From an archaeon (lineage in GTDB: Archaea > Thermoproteota > Nitrososphaeria > Nitrososphaerales > Gagatemarchaeaceae): 9,246 nucleotides of DNA. Below are positions 1 to 7,005 of this stretch, in pieces. The translations under genes were made by a program, and so were the position numbers. The stretch covers positions 1-9,246 of the forward strand of contig JAKAPN010000025.1 in NCBI GenBank assembly GCA_021822995.1. Direction: 5' to 3'. The first letter of the stretch is position 1. Each line of letters opens with the position of its first letter. The notes below the pieces were generated by a model that searched no databases, had not been told where the DNA came from, and saw only the letters and a list, made by a program, of their open reading frames with translations.

Positions 1-586
1 GGAAGTCGAAGGAGCCCCTCTGACCCGATGGTTTTACGGCCCTGAGTGTCTTGTATCCCCACGCCGTCCCGAAGATCCCAACGGGGATGTTGATGAGGAA
101 GATCCATCGCCAGCTCGCATAAGTGATAATGACCCCCCCTAGTACTATCCCTAGTATGTTGCCGAGTCCCCAGACTACGGATTGGATGCCGAACGCCCTG
201 CCTGTCTCTTTTCGAGGGAAGGCCTCCGAGAGTATGGCGAATGAGTTCGATGTGAGCAGGGCGGCGCCGATCCCCTGCACCACCCTGAAAGCAACCAGCG
301 CAAGTCCCGTGGGAGCGAAACCGCAAAGTGCAGAGCCTACGGTGAATACCGCAAAGCCGATGTTGTAAAGCAACTTCCTCCCGTACATGTCGGCCAACCG
401 CCCGAGGCTCAACACCAGCGCGGTGTTCACTACAAGGTACGCGATTATGACCCAGATCATGGTCACGAAGTCGGAATGCAGGTCCTCCGCCATGGGAAAA
501 AGCGCGAGGAGCACGACGGTGCCGTCGATGGCCGCCATAAGCGCTCCAGTCGACGTAACCGACAGTGCTTTCCATTTGTATTCCAT
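1..586 (-). CDS. MFS drug-efflux-type transporter, DHA2 (14-TMS) family, N-terminal part
   Basis: The first 195 codons of an inner-membrane proton-coupled exporter; the rest lies beyond the left edge. Helix 1 carries the DHA2-type motif around residues 19-31 (IDGTVVLLALFP, like the family LDxTIVNVALP). Residues 45-53 read WVIIAYLVV. The family motif A follows at 62-71 (GRLADMYGRK), then motif B at 101-109 (RVVQGIGAA). Residues 133-151 match the antiporter motif C spacing G-x8-G-x3-G-P-x2-GG, except that Pro is replaced by Ile147. The SWRWIFLINIPVG segment at 158-170 is typical of EmrB/QacA-like proteins. The start is ATG at 586. An in-frame GTG at 595, behind a weak AGAGGG Shine-Dalgarno-like run, would add three residues. 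A TATA-like element lies about 50 bases upstream, so it is probably transcribed separately from the giant gene 386 bases upstream. Substrate cannot be predicted. Confidence 0.93.
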   Translation of the reverse strand, partial: MEYKWKALSVTSTGALMAAIDGTVVLLALFPMAEDLHSDFVTMIWVIIAYLVVNTALVLSLGRLADMYGRKLLYNIGFAVFTVGSALCGFAPTGLALVAFRVVQGIGAALLTSNSFAILSEAFPRKETGRAFGIQSVVWGLGNILGIVLGGVIITYASWRWIFLINIPVGIFGTAWGYKTLRAVKPSGQRGSFDF

Positions 587-635
587 AGTAATCACGATGC
601 CCTCTGTTGAGGTCGCTTACTGCGTCCATTCTTCA

Positions 636-643
636 GGTATATG
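636..643 (-). promoter_or_regulatory. putative archaeal TATA box for the MFS transporter
   Basis: The minus strand reads CATATACC here, the most TATA-like stretch upstream of the transporter. Its centre is about 54 bases before the ATG. With the usual archaeal spacing of about 27 bases it would place transcription start near 613 and give a leader of roughly 27 bases. No clear purine-rich BRE is seen in front of it, so this is a weak call based on position and composition. Confidence 0.35.
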
Positions 644-821
644 AGACTGTCTTGGGGCTGACAAGAGTCCCTGATGCTTTCTTCTTGAACAAGGAATCAC
701 ATGAGGTGAAGCCGTCTCAGGCCTGTTCGACCGATTGGCCAGACGGCACATGACGGTCGCGGCGAGGGAGATGGCTCAAGTCCAAGCCTAACACTGGCCC
801 TCGGCATTCGCTTGACTGCGC

Positions 822-833
822 CGCCGGCCGGCG
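822..833. repeat. 12-base perfect palindrome CGCCGGCCGGCG
   Basis: A perfect 12-base self-complementary sequence, entirely G and C. It lies about 140 bases beyond the stop of the giant gene in the direction of its transcription, and four bases from the second dyad at 837-853. It could be a protein-binding site or part of a stable 3' mRNA structure; nothing decides between these. Confidence 0.5.
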
Positions 834-836
834 ATA

Positions 837-853
837 GGAAGGTGCGACCTTCC
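837..853. repeat. 7-base stem, 3-base loop hairpin
   Basis: GGAAGGT and ACCTTCC pair perfectly around the loop GCG. In the minus-strand transcript of the giant gene this would form a hairpin 120-136 bases after the stop codon. It is not followed by a T-run in that direction, so it is not a classical terminator. It could be a 3' end structure or an operator-like dyad. Confidence 0.5.
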
Positions 854-972
854 GCCCTGCGTTTTACGGGGTGCATACAGGCATCACGCCAGACACGCCC
901 GACCCCGGAAGAACTAGGCGGGCTTGTTCCATTCGCGGAGAATCCGAGACTACTAACGAACCGCTCTGGTGC

Positions 973-3900
973 TCAGGCTGTAGGCTTTCTTCTCATCGTT
1001 ACAACGAAGCCAAGCACGAGCAGGACTACCACAGCGATGCCGATGACCGCATAGACGAGCGGGAACCCCTGAGATGGGGCCCCTGAGGTTGTGCTCGGAG
1101 CGGTTGAAGTGTTGCTCGTGGTCGAAGTCGGCTGCTGGGAGGCGGTGGTCGTCGTCATGGTCGACTGGCCAGGGGTGAACGCGATGGCCACCTGGGTGTT
1201 TGCCCCGTTCACGGTTACAGTCCCTGAAGCAGTAGAGACTGTGTAGCCGGAGACCGAGGGAACCGAATAGGAATACGTCCCGTTACCCGGTACAGCGAAC
1301 TGCAAGGAGTTTGAGGTGCTCGTCTTTGTGGTCCCGTTCAAGGTTACAGCCCAGCTCGAGCCCGTGGACAGCCCCGACTCTTCAAATGTCACGGAGTATC
1401 CCGTTGTGGGAAGGTAGGCCGCCGCAAACCCGCCTGGGACGCCGTCACCCAAGACTTCCACGGTGAAAGGAGTTGGCTGTTGGGACACCCTCGAGACCTG
1501 GTAGTAGAACGATGTGCTGTTCTGCTGGTGCATCGCGTAGGTCGTGCCGTCGATTGTCAGGTAGGCTCTTGACGCGGCCACCGTTGACCCATTGCTCAGC
1601 ACGGACTTCACGTTGACCGTGTAGCTTCCGAGAGCCCCCGAAACGCTGACCGCCGGCTCGAGATATGGCTGATTTACGAAAGTGCCGTTCGCGGATGTGG
1701 CTACGGACACGCTGGTCTCTGAGTTGTTGGACAACACGCCCGACACGGCAGTGCTCGTCTGGCCCCCCTCTGTCTCCCAGGCAGTATAGGGAACCGTGGT
1801 GTTCGTGCTCGGCGGTCCGACCATGTTGAGGGTCAGGGTGTAGTTGTAAGCTGCGTTCAGGTAGGCGTCGAACCCGCTCTCGTCCGGGAGGATGAAACCC
1901 GAGCTGCTCTTCGTTATGAACGAGCCCGTCGCAGGGTCGTATCCGAGAGCTAGTGTGCCGTTCTTGTAATAATAGGAAGGTAGGACTGTCGACCCGTTCG
2001 GGTCGTCTACTTCGACGAACGACAATACAAACGAGGTTGCCGAAAGGACAGAGTTTGCCGTGCTAAGGAAACCTTTGAAGCTCGAAGAGCAGGTGAGGAG
2101 GGCGCAGTATGAGCTTGCTGTCTGGGAGATGGAAGTGAAGAAGTCGACGATAAGGCTGAAAATATAGGGAATGTTCTGGACCTGGAAGGTAACCAGGCTC
2201 AAGACATAGATTAGGTCATTCACAAATTTCACAATGGCCGCAACCACGCTAACCACCGCGGCCGCGAATTTCAACAAGTTAGTGGGAGAAATCAGGTCGA
2301 AGAATACTTCCGTCGACGACGCCTTCTGGTAGAGGCTCCCTAGCATTGTCGATGATTTGAAATCACTCCAGATGCTACCTATGGCCGAAAGAGTGCTGAG
2401 GACAAGCTTCGAGATGGTGACACCTCCTGAGGGGCATAGCTTACCCTTGACCAGGCAAACAACAACCGAAGCAAGGGTTGCGGCAAGGCCCCCGAGAGAG
2501 CTCACCCACGAGCATATTGCGTCGGTGGAGGTGCAGCTGGAGAAGGCACCAGACTCCGGGGTGGAATTGAAGGACACCATGTTGAGGCTGCCGCCCACAG
2601 TCAGGCCCATGCCAAGGATGTTCCAAGGGATCCCGCTGTCGTTTTCCGCTATTCTGAGGGAGAGCAGACTGTTGAGCATCCTTATGAGAGGTATGTGCGT
2701 GATTGTGACGGAACTGACGCTGTAACCTGAAGGGTAGGTGACGTTGAAGTAGTACCAGAGGCTGTAGTTGAAAGTGGAGAAGCTTACACCGGGCGCCTGC
2801 GTGACTGTATAGATGTCGATCTCGAGCCGAGGCGAGTTAGAAGCGGATACATAACCAGCCAACCCTCCGATTGCCTCGGCTAACCCCCCCGTAGCACCAG
2901 CGGTTGCAGCACTGCCGATTAACGCTCCAGCTACCGCAGCTATGTCCTTGAATGACACAGTATTCTCTGAAATTTGGAAGTATGGACTGTCGAGCCATGA
3001 GTCAGGGGTAACGATCTTGCTTACGTTCATCATTATCGTGGCTGGGCCGTTGATGCCCACGATGCTCAGGATTGGTGGATACACGTTGGGGGGCGCCTTG
3101 TAGTTCGACGCGAACATGTAATTGAATTGGTCACACGGCTCGTTGTACCCCGCGGAGGAATCCGCGCTGTACAACTCGCAGTAAAGTCCCGCGCTGAAGG
3201 TCGTGCCGTTTACCAGATACCCGCTGGGAGCCGTAAAGCCGAAGTCATAGCTGTAAGTGCCGTAGGTGCCGAACGAATAGCAATTCTGCGCGCAGGACTG
3301 TACCACCGGTACGTTCGGACCGCCAGGCAAGTAGACCGTGAGAGGGAACGCGGTCGGCGGGGCGTAGGTGGCGTTGTTTATCGACATCTCCGCCGGGAAT
3401 CCGGAAATGCAGGTGGTCGACTTCACGGCTACGTTGCCGCATACCTCGAACGTAACTGGGAAGGTGGGAACGAGGTAGAGGCTGCCGTTCATCGGGGCCA
3501 CCAGCGCGGCGGTGGTGTTGAGCACGCCCACGGCATTGGTCTGAAAAGGAGCGGTGAGCCCAGGGATTTCCGCCCAGGGGTTCTCAAGATTGTAGTCCCC
3601 GAGATATGACCCAGTGTAGATGCCGGTGCTCACTACGGAGAGCTGATCGTGCCCTCGCGCATCTGAGCCTGACATGAAGAATGAGGTGTTAGTCTCGTCG
3701 GAGGCCACTCCCACGAAGGCACTTGCGTCGGTGGCGGTCGACCCAAAGGCGACGGGGAGCACCTGGCTTTTCGAGTCGGGGGGCGAGATTGGGGTGCACG
3801 ACGAGCATGCCGGCAGGATTTCGCTGGCCCCCCCTGAGCCCGCGTCTGCCACCATCACATCGTCTCGCTGGTCGATGGCGACTCCCATGGGGTTGAGCCC

Positions 3901-6900
3901 GGTGGCTAGGTATCCTGTCCCAGTCATGGCCACGACCGAATTATAGGAGCTCACCCTGAAGATCTCTACGGCGCGACTGTTGTATAGAGAGACGTATGCC
4001 CAGCCATAGGCCGTGGCCGTAGTAGCCGCGATGCCGACGGGAGAATCTGCAAGCTGCACGTTCGTGACCTCGGCATTCACGTTCGTGAAGACGCAGACGA
4101 GAGTGCACGTTCCCGGGCTGAACAGGATGACGCTCAGCGAATCGGAACCATAGTCAGTCACCACTGCTGCGGCTTCGCCGGTGGGGAAGACTGGCTGCCC
4201 TTCGAAGACCGCTATAGAGACAGGCCTGTTCCCCACACTAATGTTGTCGAGGGCTGTCCCAGTTGAAGGGTCGATGACAGTTACGGAGTCGGAACCTTGG
4301 TTGACAGCCAGGACTAGGTTGTATGTGCCTGCAGTCACCGCTGCGAGTGCGACTGGGTCAGACCCGACTCGGACGCTCCCCTGAATGCCTAGAAACGGGC
4401 TCTGGGAGTAAATCACGACGCTGTCGTCGTTCGGGTCAACGACGAAGACATCTCCGAACGCGGTCAGGATCCCCTGGCCCGTAGTGAGGAGCATGAAGGT
4501 CACAGGGACCTTCTTGTCCTGGTTGGCGGTGAAGCTCCCCACAGATGGGGCCGCGAGGTAGCCAGTTGAGCTCACATTGAATGAGTATCCAACGCCGCTT
4601 TGTACGAGGAATGTGATTTCTCCTCCGCTGGATGACTTCCTTGAGCCTGCGCTGCACGCGTTCGCAACCCCTCCACCAACCGGGATGGAGGCGCACGCGG
4701 ACAGGGTCACCGACCACCTCTGGTTTTGCGGCAGCCCCGAAGCATCGAAGTATGTTGCGAAAAGCATGGCATAGGTCACGCTGACCTGGTCACCCCCGCT
4801 CCCAAGGAAGAAGGAGCCTGCCGATGGACTTGGTTCATACCCTGCCGGTAAATTGCCGGAGCAATGGCTTGCGAAGCAAGGCATCGTGATGTTCTGTACA
4901 GAATAGCTGTAGGTATTTCCTGCAGGGATTTCGAAAGTATCTGTCGGCGCATTGGAGGTGTTTGTGAAGCGCCTTGTGGGACCGCTCTCTCCTTGCTGAG
5001 GAGCCCATTCGACGGTGACGTTCCACACCGTCCCTTGAGGGAGTCCGCTTTCCGTGAACCTCATTTCGCGGGGGAGCTTCGCAGCAACCGTAGGGACCGC
5101 TATTATCGCCCCGCTCCCCTTCGAGAAGTACATCACGCCGTTCCAGGAGTCGTACGTGACGTATACGGGCCCGCAGTCGTCCCCGATGAAAGTGTTGACC
5201 TCACAGACGCCGATTTCCTGGACCGCTCCCGTAGAGGGACTGTAGACCAGAGTGGTGTTTCCGGCGCCGCCGCTGTCCAGGGGGTCGTAGATTTCGTCGT
5301 TCCCGGGGTTGAAGAACAGGTTGTACCCGGCCCCAGGGCCTGGATAAGCGCTGGTCAGCGGCACGTTCTCGACGAACTGGTCTGAGGTCCCGTTGATCAC
5401 GCTGAGGGTAATGGGACTTGATACGTCTCCGTCCTCCACATACAGGAGATGGTTAGCCGAGTCGTAGACTATGTTGTTCAAGAGGCTGTTCGAGAGGGTG
5501 ATGTTGCCGACCACCTGGTTGGTCGCGGGGTCTATCACGGAAACGTTGCCCAATCCAAACGCCCCGGTAGAATCGACGAAGATCCTGTTCGAAAACGGGT
5601 CGTAGGTGGCATCATAGGGCGTGCTGGAGAGGGTGATGTTTGCGACGAGGGTGTTGGTGGAGGTGTCGATGGCCAGCAGTGTGTTCGTGTTGTCGTCGGT
5701 GATGTAGAGTAGCCCATTGGTGGGGTCGAGGACCAAATGACCGTAGCCCGGCCCATTTCCAATCCAGACGCTCCCCTGATAGCTGAGGGTCGCGGCGTTG
5801 ATTATCACAGTCTCGTTCTGGTCTCCTCCTATGATGTAGAGGAGGTTGTTCGAGGCGTCGAAAAGCATGTCCGTGCATAAACCAACTACAACCTGGGCCT
5901 CGTCCTTGGGCACGGTGACGTTGGCGACCACGTCACCGGACAGGTCGCTGAGAGCGGTGACTGTCCAGTAAGAGCAGACTCCGGGGTTAGAGCAGGGTGC
6001 GAAGTCACGGGAAGCGGTGAATATGTAGCCGCCGTTGGGGTCGTAGGCCATTGGGCCTAACGAATTGACGAAGATGCACCCGTAGGGCTGGTTCACGGCA
6101 GGGTTTTGTTGGTAGACATCGAACCGAGCCCAGGCACCCGCTTGGTAAGGGTAATTCAGGGAGTCATTGCAGCTTGCCTGGTTGGAGCCAGGTTGTGATG
6201 AAGGCTGCAGGGGCGCCAGGGAGGACGAGGTGAAACCTGAGCTGGGTAGAGCGGCCGCGTTACCGGGTTGCTGTCCTCCCGTCGCCGCGGGGGCCGCGGC
6301 ACCTGCGCCCGGCGCTGTGCTCCGCCCGGCGGGGGCAGAGCCAAATCCGTATTCGACTGAAACCGTCGGCTCGAGCCTGAGCTCAGGGATCAGGCCAACC
6401 ATGCGATACGCGAGGGTGACCGGTCCCAGCCTGACCGCGCTGTACCCCGGCGCGAACGCAGGAGCCACTCCTCCTGTCGCCTGGCCGATTGGAATCTGGA
6501 GCGCTGGCGAAAAGGCAGAGGTAGTGAGGAGGAACATCACTGGAAGCGAGAGGTATCGGAGGGGGCCCGGTTCCATTCTGGAATGCGGGCCAGGCGACTG
6601 CGGGCGGAAGAAGGATGAAGGCCCCCTTCTGATGAGATAGATGCCGATCGCCAAGTTCACAAGCAGTGCAGGAGCGACAACATACCTTCCGTTCGCCAAG
6701 AGCAAGCCGGATATCGCGATGTCGGCGGACGACGCGGTGAGGAGGAGAATCCTCGCCCAGCGCATCCCCTTCCATAGGCCGAAACAGAGTATCGCTCCCC
6801 CCGCAAAGACGGATGGGAGAGGAATCCCGACAGCGTAGAGAAGCAGGTTAGGGCCGGCAATCCCTGCGGCCTCGAAGAGCGAAAGCGCACCCGGGAAGCC

Positions 6901-7005
6901 CAGGGCGCCAAGGAGAGCTGTGGCTGCTGGGATGAAGAGAGTGGCGACTAGAGGCTTCAAGCCCTTCGGCCGTCTAAGACCGCGGCTCAGGTCAGCCCTT
7001 TCCAA
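973..7005 (-). CDS. giant membrane-anchored surface protein with two beta-propellers and ESGLP Ig-like repeats
   Basis: A 2010-residue extracellular protein anchored at both ends. Order: helices at about 18-44, 53-77, 85-104, 109-125 and 149-170; Ala/Pro/Ser linker about 215-290; seven-bladed YVTN/YncE-like propeller about 300-640; ESGLP repeats at about 649-745 and 750-842; a second, more diverged propeller about 848-1180; cysteine-containing beta region about 1185-1320; hydrophobic helical block about 1345-1665; beta region to about 1865; third ESGL repeat about 1872-1945; Ser/Thr stalk to 1979; anchor helix 1981-2004 followed by RRKPTA. Basic residues flank the helices as expected for an outside ectodomain. 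There are over 30 N-x-S/T sequons and more than 25 cysteines. The start is TTG at 7005, because an in-frame TGA lies two codons upstream; ATG144 at 6576 is the alternative. It overlaps the upstream gene by 14 bases, implying translational coupling. A ligand-binding, adhesive or S-layer-associated role is inferred, with no enzyme motif seen. Confidence 0.9.
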   Translation of the reverse strand: MERADLSRGLRRPKGLKPLVATLFIPAATALLGALGFPGALSLFEAAGIAGPNLLLYAVGIPLPSVFAGGAILCFGLWKGMRWARILLLTASSADIAISGLLLANGRYVVAPALLVNLAIGIYLIRRGPSSFFRPQSPGPHSRMEPGPLRYLSLPVMFLLTTSAFSPALQIPIGQATGGVAPAFAPGYSAVRLGPVTLAYRMVGLIPELRLEPTVSVEYGFGSAPAGRSTAPGAGAAAPAATGGQQPGNAAALPSSGFTSSSLAPLQPSSQPGSNQASCNDSLNYPYQAGAWARFDVYQQNPAVNQPYGCIFVNSLGPMAYDPNGGYIFTASRDFAPCSNPGVCSYWTVTALSDLSGDVVANVTVPKDEAQVVVGLCTDMLFDASNNLLYIIGGDQNETVIINAATLSYQGSVWIGNGPGYGHLVLDPTNGLLYITDDNTNTLLAIDTSTNTLVANITLSSTPYDATYDPFSNRIFVDSTGAFGLGNVSVIDPATNQVVGNITLSNSLLNNIVYDSANHLLYVEDGDVSSPITLSVINGTSDQFVENVPLTSAYPGPGAGYNLFFNPGNDEIYDPLDSGGAGNTTLVYSPSTGAVQEIGVCEVNTFIGDDCGPVYVTYDSWNGVMYFSKGSGAIIAVPTVAAKLPREMRFTESGLPQGTVWNVTVEWAPQQGESGPTRRFTNTSNAPTDTFEIPAGNTYSYSVQNITMPCFASHCSGNLPAGYEPSPSAGSFFLGSGGDQVSVTYAMLFATYFDASGLPQNQRWSVTLSACASIPVGGGVANACSAGSRKSSSGGEITFLVQSGVGYSFNVSSTGYLAAPSVGSFTANQDKKVPVTFMLLTTGQGILTAFGDVFVVDPNDDSVVIYSQSPFLGIQGSVRVGSDPVALAAVTAGTYNLVLAVNQGSDSVTVIDPSTGTALDNISVGNRPVSIAVFEGQPVFPTGEAAAVVTDYGSDSLSVILFSPGTCTLVCVFTNVNAEVTNVQLADSPVGIAATTATAYGWAYVSLYNSRAVEIFRVSSYNSVVAMTGTGYLATGLNPMGVAIDQRDDVMVADAGSGGASEILPACSSCTPISPPDSKSQVLPVAFGSTATDASAFVGVASDETNTSFFMSGSDARGHDQLSVVSTGIYTGSYLGDYNLENPWAEIPGLTAPFQTNAVGVLNTTAALVAPMNGSLYLVPTFPVTFEVCGNVAVKSTTCISGFPAEMSINNATYAPPTAFPLTVYLPGGPNVPVVQSCAQNCYSFGTYGTYSYDFGFTAPSGYLVNGTTFSAGLYCELYSADSSAGYNEPCDQFNYMFASNYKAPPNVYPPILSIVGINGPATIMMNVSKIVTPDSWLDSPYFQISENTVSFKDIAAVAGALIGSAATAGATGGLAEAIGGLAGYVSASNSPRLEIDIYTVTQAPGVSFSTFNYSLWYYFNVTYPSGYSVSSVTITHIPLIRMLNSLLSLRIAENDSGIPWNILGMGLTVGGSLNMVSFNSTPESGAFSSCTSTDAICSWVSSLGGLAATLASVVVCLVKGKLCPSGGVTISKLVLSTLSAIGSIWSDFKSSTMLGSLYQKASSTEVFFDLISPTNLLKFAAAVVSVVAAIVKFVNDLIYVLSLVTFQVQNIPYIFSLIVDFFTSISQTASSYCALLTCSSSFKGFLSTANSVLSATSFVLSFVEVDDPNGSTVLPSYYYKNGTLALGYDPATGSFITKSSSGFILPDESGFDAYLNAAYNYTLTLNMVGPPSTNTTVPYTAWETEGGQTSTAVSGVLSNNSETSVSVATSANGTFVNQPYLEPAVSVSGALGSYTVNVKSVLSNGSTVAASRAYLTIDGTTYAMHQQNSTSFYYQVSRVSQQPTPFTVEVLGDGVPGGFAAAYLPTTGYSVTFEESGLSTGSSWAVTLNGTTKTSTSNSLQFAVPGNGTYSYSVPSVSGYTVSTASGTVTVNGANTQVAIAFTPGQSTMTTTTASQQPTSTTSNTSTAPSTTSGAPSQGFPLVYAVIGIAVVVLLVLGFVVTMRRKPTA
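1171..1392 (-). repeat. ESGL Ig-like repeat 3 in the giant protein
   Basis: About residues 1872-1945. It is the most canonical copy: VTFEESGLSTGSSWAVTLNG, then LQFAVPGNGTYSYSV, then GYTVSTASGTVTV and VAIAFTPG. The first motif keeps ESGL but has Ser in place of Pro. It sits directly before the Ser/Thr-rich stalk and anchor helix, which is the usual position for this repeat in archaeal surface proteins. Confidence 0.8.
2011..2973 (-). other. hydrophobic, Gly/Ala-rich helical block in the giant protein
   Basis: About residues 1345-1665. Several hydrophobic stretches (near 1353-1386, 1501-1520, 1578-1603 and 1611-1630) sit between beta domains, for example KFAAAVVSVVAAIVKF and NIPYIFSLIVDFF. The first is Gly/Ala-rich like a membrane-inserting glycine-zipper segment. 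Cysteines are also present (ICSW, VVVCLVKGKLC, SYCALLTC). This composition is unlike the rest of the ectodomain. The stretches could be membrane hairpins, a helical bundle or an amphipathic membrane-active segment. I recognise no family. Confidence 0.45.
3466..4464 (-). repeat. second, diverged beta-propeller B in the giant protein
   Basis: About residues 848-1180. Blade-like units are seen around VFVVDPNDDSVVIY, NLVLAVNQGSDSVTVID, AAVVTDYGSDSLSVILF, GWAYVSLYNSRAVEIF, DDVMVADAGSGGASEIL and a last unit ending DQLSVVSTG. Several are preceded by the NHL/YncE-like P-x-x-(I/L/V)-A phrase, for example PVALAAV, PVSIAVF, PVGIAAT and PMGVAID. I count about six blades and the closure is unclear. The blades are less regular than those of propeller A, so the two modules are probably not a recent internal duplication. 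Confidence 0.6.
4486..4758 (-). repeat. ESGLP Ig-like repeat 2 (diverged) in the giant protein
   Basis: About residues 750-842. It opens FDASGLPQNQRWSVTLSAC and continues through GVGYSFNV and GYLAAPSVGSF to VPVTFML. The Glu of the motif has become Ala755, but the SGLP core, the Trp, the VTL strand and the Y-S-x-x-V strand remain. It contains two cysteines about 13 residues apart that could pair. Confidence 0.65.
4771..5061 (-). repeat. ESGLP Ig-like repeat 1 in the giant protein
   Basis: About residues 649-745. It opens FTESGLPQGTVWNVTVEW, continues with FEIPAGNTYSYSV, and ends in a strand preceding VTYAM. This is the archaeal surface-protein repeat pattern F-x-E-S-G-L-P-x-G-x-x-W-x-V-T ... 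G-x-Y-x-Y-x-V. It has an insertion containing the cysteine pair MPCFASHC. Confidence 0.75.
5086..6108 (-). repeat. seven-bladed YVTN/YncE-like beta-propeller A in the giant protein
   Basis: About residues 300-640. Seven blade signatures of the form (Y/F/L)D-x-x-N-x-x-(L/I/M)Y can be read in order: YDPNGGYIF, FDASNNLLY, LDPTNGLLY, YDPFSNRIF, YDSANHLLY, FNPGNDEIY and YDSWNGVMY. They alternate with strands such as IDTSTNTLVANITL and IDPATNQVVGNITL. Seven copies is the canonical number for a closed YVTN/YncE propeller. These folds bind ligands or partner proteins on their face; none can be identified here. Confidence 0.8.
6496..7005 (-). other. N-terminal multi-helix membrane domain of the giant protein
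   Basis: Residues 1-170. Four hydrophobic segments (about 18-44, 53-77, 85-104, 109-125) are followed by a fifth at 149-170. Basic patches lie at 3-17 (R3, R8, R11, R12, K14, K17), 79-85 (K79, R82, R85) and 126-150 (R126, R127, R134, R143, R150). By the positive-inside rule the N-terminus is in, the chain crosses five times and the ectodomain is out. The four-helix part resembles small uncharacterised four-helix membrane proteins in general character, but I cannot name the family. Residues 144-170 on their own look like a signal peptide preceded by ATG144. Confidence 0.6.

Larger units (their letters stand above)
587..972. other. non-coding spacer between giant surface-protein gene and MFS gene
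   Basis: There is no convincing gene on either strand. Short open frames here lack recognisable features and have random-looking composition. The stretch holds the TATA-like element at 636-643 and two adjacent dyads at 822-833 and 837-853. No obvious T-rich tract of the kind used for archaeal termination follows the stop codon at 973 in the minus direction. Confidence 0.7.

Noticed and set aside
837..853. Intrinsic terminator for the surface-protein operon
   Set aside because: The hairpin is real, but no T-run follows in the minus direction and it sits more than 100 bases beyond the stop; archaeal termination relies mainly on T-rich tracts.
3127..3609. 160-codon plus-strand open frame inside the giant gene
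   Set aside because: It is antisense to a clearly structured protein frame, has Arg/Gly/Val-rich composition typical of a reverse-frame artefact in GC-rich DNA, and shows no domain.
4864..5385. 173-codon plus-strand open frame inside the giant gene
   Set aside because: It lies antisense to propeller A and ESGLP repeat 1, whose blade motifs are unambiguous on the minus strand; the plus-strand product has no recognisable feature.
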